This document shows positions 60,618 to 64,000 of a stretch of DNA of 64,000 nt, one piece after another. Made by a program: the position numbers and the translations under genes. Under the pieces are notes generated by a model. The model was not told the origin of the DNA. It saw only the letters and a list, made by a program, of their open reading frames with translations, and did not search any database. Position 1 is the first letter of the stretch; every line of letters starts with the position of its first letter. The DNA comes from Vibrio toranzoniae (lineage in GTDB: Bacteria; Pseudomonadota; Gammaproteobacteria; Enterobacterales; Vibrionaceae). Location: positions 310,001 through 374,000 of the forward strand of contig NZ_AP025514.1 in the NCBI RefSeq assembly GCF_024347655.1. Direction: 5' to 3'.

Positions 60618-61997
60618 TTACATGTTCTCTTCAGCAAACTCTGCCAGTCGGCTACGTACTACGCCATTGAGGTGGATATTGGCGCTGCCTTCGAAGTTTT
60701 TAAAACGCTCAACCATGTAGGTTAAACCAGAAGTCACAGGGGTTAAGTAAGAAGAATCTATCTGCGCTAGGTTGCCAGAACAGACAATCTTGGTCCCTTC
60801 ACCACAACGAGTGATGATGGTTTTAATTTGTGAAGCGGTGAGGTTTTGACATTCATCCAGAAGCACAAAGGCATTCTGGATTGAACGGCCACGCATAAAG
60901 TTAATCGATTTGAACTGAATGTTGGCTTTGTCACAGATGTACTTCATTGAGCCCTCAGTGCAGTGGTCGTTCTTGTGCAGCGCTTCCAGTGTGTCGGTCA
61001 CTGCCGCTAACCAAGGCAACATCTTCTCTTCTTCGGTACCCGGGAGGAAACCAATCGACTCACCGATATCGGGTGTGTTTCGGGTTACGATGATCTTATC
61101 GAACTGTTTACGTTCGATGGTTTGTTCAAGCGCAGCAGCCATGGCTAACAGTGTCTTACCGCTACCCGCGGCGCCAGTGAGAATCACCAGATCAATATCA
61201 GGGTCGAGCAGGGCATCGATCGCCATACCTTGATAGATGTTCTTTGGTGTAATGTCCCATGCTCTACGGTTCATTAACCGTTCTCGGCTTAGATCGCGAA
61301 GCGTGATCGTTTCGGCCTCAATCTCTTCGACTCGAGCGGCAAAGTCACTCTCTTCGTCAATCACATATTGATTGAGAAAGGTGGGCTCGAAAGGTGCTCT
61401 TGCCAGAGTATGTAAGGTTTTGCCCCCCAAGCTTTTACTTTCAACGTTATCGATACCATCCCAAAAGGATCCTTCGAGTTGTTGAAAGCCTTTGGTGAGG
61501 TATTGGATGTCATCAATCAGCTGATCGGTTTGATAATCTTCAACAAAGCGAACACCAGCGCCTTTGGCTCGTAAGCGCATGTTGATGTCTTTGGTGATCA
61601 GCACCACTTCGCGTGGCGCGCGTTTATTCTGAAGATAGAGGACAGCGTTGAGGATTCGGTTATCACCTGCCTTATCGTCGGCGAAGGCCTTAATGCTTTC
61701 TTGAAGTTCGTAGTCAGCGAGTATGGAAATACTGCCGGATGCGTTTATTTCTTTAGAGAAAGGAATGCCTTCCGAAATTTGATCGGGTGTGGCTTCCCTG
61801 AACAGATCTTCGAGCGTGCGAATCGCAATTCTCGCATCTCGAGCAACGTCTCTTTTACTGTCTTTGATTCTGTCGAGTTCTTCTAGCACTGTCATGGGGA
61901 TAACGACATCGTGCTCTTGGAAAGAAAATATAGCGAAGGGTTCGTGAAGTAGGATATTGGTGTCTAAAACAAATAGCTTCCGGTTGGTCTCGCCCAT
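60618..61997 (-). CDS. PIN-PhoH family ATPase (PhoH2-like)
   Basis: Predicted RNA helicase/nuclease or stress ATPase. The 459-residue protein fuses an N-terminal PIN domain (residues 8-150, starting KLFVLDTNILLHEP with acidic metal ligands D12, and VLEELDRIKDSKRDVARDAR) to a PhoH ATPase domain. The ATPase has Walker A LTGAAGSGKTLLAMA near residue 270 and Walker B-like VLLDECQNL. I start at the ATG at 61997 because AGGAG lies five bases before it; the frame extends to 62036 without one. It is often annotated as PhoH family or YlaK. Fusion of a PIN ribonuclease with an ATPase resembles PhoH2 toxins, but there is no antitoxin-like gene adjacent. It is monocistronic and divergent from rapA. Confidence 0.88.
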   Translation of the reverse strand: MGETNRKLFVLDTNILLHEPFAIFSFQEHDVVIPMTVLEELDRIKDSKRDVARDARIAIRTLEDLFREATPDQISEGIPFSKEINASGSISILADYELQESIKAFADDKAGDNRILNAVLYLQNKRAPREVVLITKDINMRLRAKGAGVRFVEDYQTDQLIDDIQYLTKGFQQLEGSFWDGIDNVESKSLGGKTLHTLARAPFEPTFLNQYVIDEESDFAARVEEIEAETITLRDLSRERLMNRRAWDITPKNIYQGMAIDALLDPDIDLVILTGAAGSGKTLLAMAAALEQTIERKQFDKIIVTRNTPDIGESIGFLPGTEEEKMLPWLAAVTDTLEALHKNDHCTEGSMKYICDKANIQFKSINFMRGRSIQNAFVLLDECQNLTASQIKTIITRCGEGTKIVCSGNLAQIDSSYLTPVTSGLTYMVERFKNFEGSANIHLNGVVRSRLAEFAEENM

Positions 61998-62121
61998 AGC
62001 ATCTCCTTGCCGACGTGCGGCTTGCCTTGCATTCATTGAACGTAGATAAAGCTCATATAAAGATTAGTATCTGATTCTGCAGATAGTCAACTACTTACCT
62101 AAACTTCATCTTGAGGAACAG

Positions 62122-62149
62122 CGCCATATCGTTGTCGATGAATATGGCG
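62122..62149. promoter_or_regulatory. 8-bp inverted repeat in the phoH-rapA divergent region
   Basis: CGCCATAT and ATATGGCG are separated by 12 bases, about 125 bases upstream of the phoH-like start. It may be an operator for a dimeric regulator or an RNA hairpin; no family is recognised. The intergenic stretch 62037-62464 holds this, a CRP-like site and otherwise nothing I recognise. Confidence 0.4.
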
Positions 62150-62256
62150 TATTCGTTTGAGAGCAGCAATCTGCTACCTATAGATTAACCATGATTTTTT
62201 TACAGTTTGATTGCACTAGCGAAAACAGAAAAAAAGCATGAAATCATCGCCTTTAG

Positions 62257-62275
62257 GCGTGACCTAAATCACAGC
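62257..62275. promoter_or_regulatory. Candidate CRP binding site upstream of rapA
   Basis: GTGACCTAAATCACA matches the CRP core TGTGA-N6-TCACA with one base lost in the left half. The match is symmetric at GTGA/TCAC. It lies about 190 bases before rapA, within the divergent promoter region, so either gene could be the target. Confidence 0.5.
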
Positions 62276-62464
62276 ATCGAGTAAGATTAGCGACCTTTTT
62301 CTGCACCATTTCCTCAAGATATTTATTATCTAGAGTGCACTTAAAAAGTGGCTGCAAACTAGGCGTTTTTGGCTATATTTTCAGTTCGGGAGTGAGAACG
62401 CTCGTGTTTAAAAATGCAGTTAAAAAAGACCAAATTCCAACTATAAGATTGAGGTAGTCGATTC

Positions 62465-64000
62465 ATGACATTTGCTTTGGGGCAACGCTGGATAAGCGAT
62501 ACGGAGAGCGATTTAGGTTTAGGTACCGTTGTAGCAATGGATGCTCGCACAGTGACACTAATGTTTGCAGCGTCAGAAGAAAACCGTGTCTATGCACGTA
62601 CTGATGCTCCCGTAACCCGAGTAACGTTTAATGTAGGCGATGTCATCGAATGCCAAGAAGGTTGGTCTCTGTCTGTCGAAGAAGTTATCGAAGACAAAGG
62701 ACTGTTAACCTACTTAGGTACTCGCGAAGATACCCAAGAAACAGAAGTCGCTCTGCGTGAGATCTTCTTAAGCAACCAGATCCGTTTTAACAAGCCACAA
62801 GATAAACTGTACGCAGGTCAAATCGACCGTATGGATAATTTTGTGTTGCGTTACCGCGCGCTAAGTAATCAATACCAACAACACAAGAGCCCAATGCGCG
62901 GCCTGTGTGGTATGCGTGCAGGCTTAATTCCTCATCAGCTGTACATTGCTCATGAAGTCGGTCGCCGTCATGCTCCACGTGTTTTACTGGCCGATGAAGT
63001 TGGCTTAGGTAAAACCATCGAAGCGGGTATGATCATCCACCAACAGGTCTTGTCTGGCCGTGCTGAACGTATTCTGATTGTGGTGCCTGAAACTCTGCAA
63101 CACCAATGGTTAGTAGAGATGATGCGCCGTTTCAACCTGCACTTCTCTATCTTTGATGAAGAGCGTTGCATCGAATCTTTTGCTGAATCAGATAACCCAT
63201 TTGATACTCAGCAATACGTTTTGTGTTCTCTGGATTTCCTACGTAAGAGCCGCAAGCGTTACGAGCAAGCACTTGAAGGTGAGTGGGACTTGTTGGTTGT
63301 CGATGAAGCGCACCACCTTGAGTGGAGCCAAGACAAACCAAGCCGTGAATACCAAGTGGTGGAAGGCTTAGCTGAAAACACCTCTGGTGTACTACTGCTA
63401 ACCGCAACCCCAGAGCAATTGGGTCGTGAGAGTCACTTTGCACGTCTGCGCCTGCTGGATCCTGATCGCTTCTACGACTTCGAAGCCTTTGTTGAAGAAG
63501 AAGACCAATACGCACCGGTTGCTGATGCCGTAACAGCGCTATTCTCTGGCGTGAAGCTTGAAAACAGTGCGAAGAATCAGATTACCGAGTTGCTTTCTGA
63601 GCAAGATGTTGAGCCTCTATTCCGCGTTATTGAAGGTGATAGCAGCGAAGAAGAGCAAGCAATAGCTCGCCAAGAATTGATTGATAACCTTATGGACCGC
63701 CATGGTACCGGTCGTGTTCTTTTCAGAAACACACGTGCTGCTATCAAAGGCTTCCCTAAGCGTAACGTAAACCTACTGCCGATGGACATTCCAACGCAGT
63801 ACACAACGTCGATGCGTGTATCGGGCATGATCGGTGGCAAGATGGCACCAGAAGCTCGTGCAATGAAGATGCTGTATCCAGAAGAGATCTTCCAAGAGTT
63901 TGAAGGTGAAGACTCAAGCTGGTGGCAGTTCGATTCACGTGTGAATTGGTTGATTGAAAAGATCCAAGACAAGCGCAGCGAAAAGATCTTAGTGATCGCT
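62465..64000 (+). CDS. rapA: RNA polymerase-associated ATPase RapA (HepA), 3'-truncated by window edge
   Basis: Swi2/Snf2-type ATPase bound to RNA polymerase that promotes polymerase recycling after transcription. The frame starts [22 protein letters not shown] (GAGG upstream) and stays open to the last base, giving 512 residues of an expected 968 or so. Visible parts are the two N-terminal Tudor-like/SH3 barrels (residues 1-110), Walker [18 protein letters not shown] near residue 175, the DEAH box [11 protein letters not shown] near residue 280 and motif [14 protein letters not shown]. It is divergent from the phoH-like gene. Confidence 0.97.
   Translation, partial: MTFALGQRWISDTESDLGLGTVVAMDARTVTLMFAASEENRVYARTDAPVTRVTFNVGDVIECQEGWSLSVEEVIEDKGLLTYLGTREDTQETEVALREIFLSNQIRFNKPQDKLYAGQIDRMDNFVLRYRALSNQYQQHKSPMRGLCGMRAGLIPHQLYIAHEVGRRHAPRVLLADEVGLGKTIEAGMIIHQQVLSGRAERILIVVPETLQHQWLVEMMRRFNLHFSIFDEERCIESFAESDNPFDTQQYVLCSLDFLRKSRKRYEQALEGEWDLLVVDEAHHLEWSQDKPSREYQVVEGLAENTSGVLLLTATPEQLGRESHFARLRLLDPDRFYDFEAFVEEEDQYAPVADAVTALFSGVKLENSAKNQITELLSEQDVEPLFRVIEGDSSEEEQAIARQELIDNLMDRHGTGRVLFRNTRAAIKGFPKRNVNLLPMDIPTQYTTSMRVSGMIGGKMAPEARAMKMLYPEEIFQEFEGEDSSWWQFDSRVNWLIEKIQDKRSEKILVIA

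Overview
The window is a 64 kb stretch of the primary chromosome of a marine gammaproteobacterium, almost certainly a Vibrio. The evidence is the 16S/23S signature, the complete MSHA (mannose-sensitive haemagglutinin) type IV pilus locus, a QstR-type competence regulator between galU and ssb, and a gene order that I recall as matching the V. cholerae metH-lysC-aminotransferase-pglL-uvrA-galU-qstR-ssb-msh-mreBCD segment. Moderate G+C and sequence character suggest the Splendidus clade, but that is an inference from memory, not from a search.

Layout. 1-2.4 kb: 3' end of dusA, then pspG behind a clear sigma-54 promoter, a small outer-membrane beta-barrel gene and a small unknown gene. 2.5-6.9 kb: the assimilatory sulfate-reduction operon cysJIH, with translationally overlapping genes and an inverted repeat over the cysJ start. 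6.9-13.2 kb: a complete rRNA operon (tandem promoters, 16S, tRNA-less spacer, 23S, 5S) followed by tRNA-Asp and tRNA-Trp and two decayed tandem copies of the tRNA-Trp 3' part with its terminator. 13.4-21.8 kb: a CPA1-type Na+/H+ antiporter divergent from metH (with a MetJ operator between them), lysC under a lysine riboswitch, and a class V aminotransferase whose last codons lie inside a MITE-like repeat. 21.8-28.4 kb, minus strand: pglL-type O-oligosaccharyltransferase, uvrA (LexA box), galU and qstR. 28.7 kb: ssb.

29.4-49.4 kb is the full MSHA pilus locus in the order mshH-I-J-K-L-M-N-E-G-F-B-A-C-D-O-P-Q. It encodes a degenerate GGDEF/EAL protein, the inner-membrane assembly proteins, secretin, an ExeA-like ATPase, a TPR protein, the extension ATPase, the platform protein, the major pilin, the minor pilins and a 1633-residue MshQ. 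A strong terminator after mshA separates the pilin from the minor-pilin/MshQ genes. MshQ carries five 37-residue tandem repeats that look like a beta-helical stalk and is the most unusual protein here.

49.6-60.5 kb: the cell-shape/RNA-processing cluster mreBCD-maf-rng-yhdP followed by a nitrilase-family amidase and tldD. 60.6-64 kb: a PIN-PhoH family ATPase on the minus strand, divergent from rapA, which runs off the window. Most of the window is core genome. I see no prophage, CRISPR array, IS element or defence island. The most noteworthy signals are regulatory or structural (cysJ start palindrome, rRNA leader/spacer complementarity, tRNA-Trp decay array, MITE-made gene end) and the repeat architecture of MshQ.
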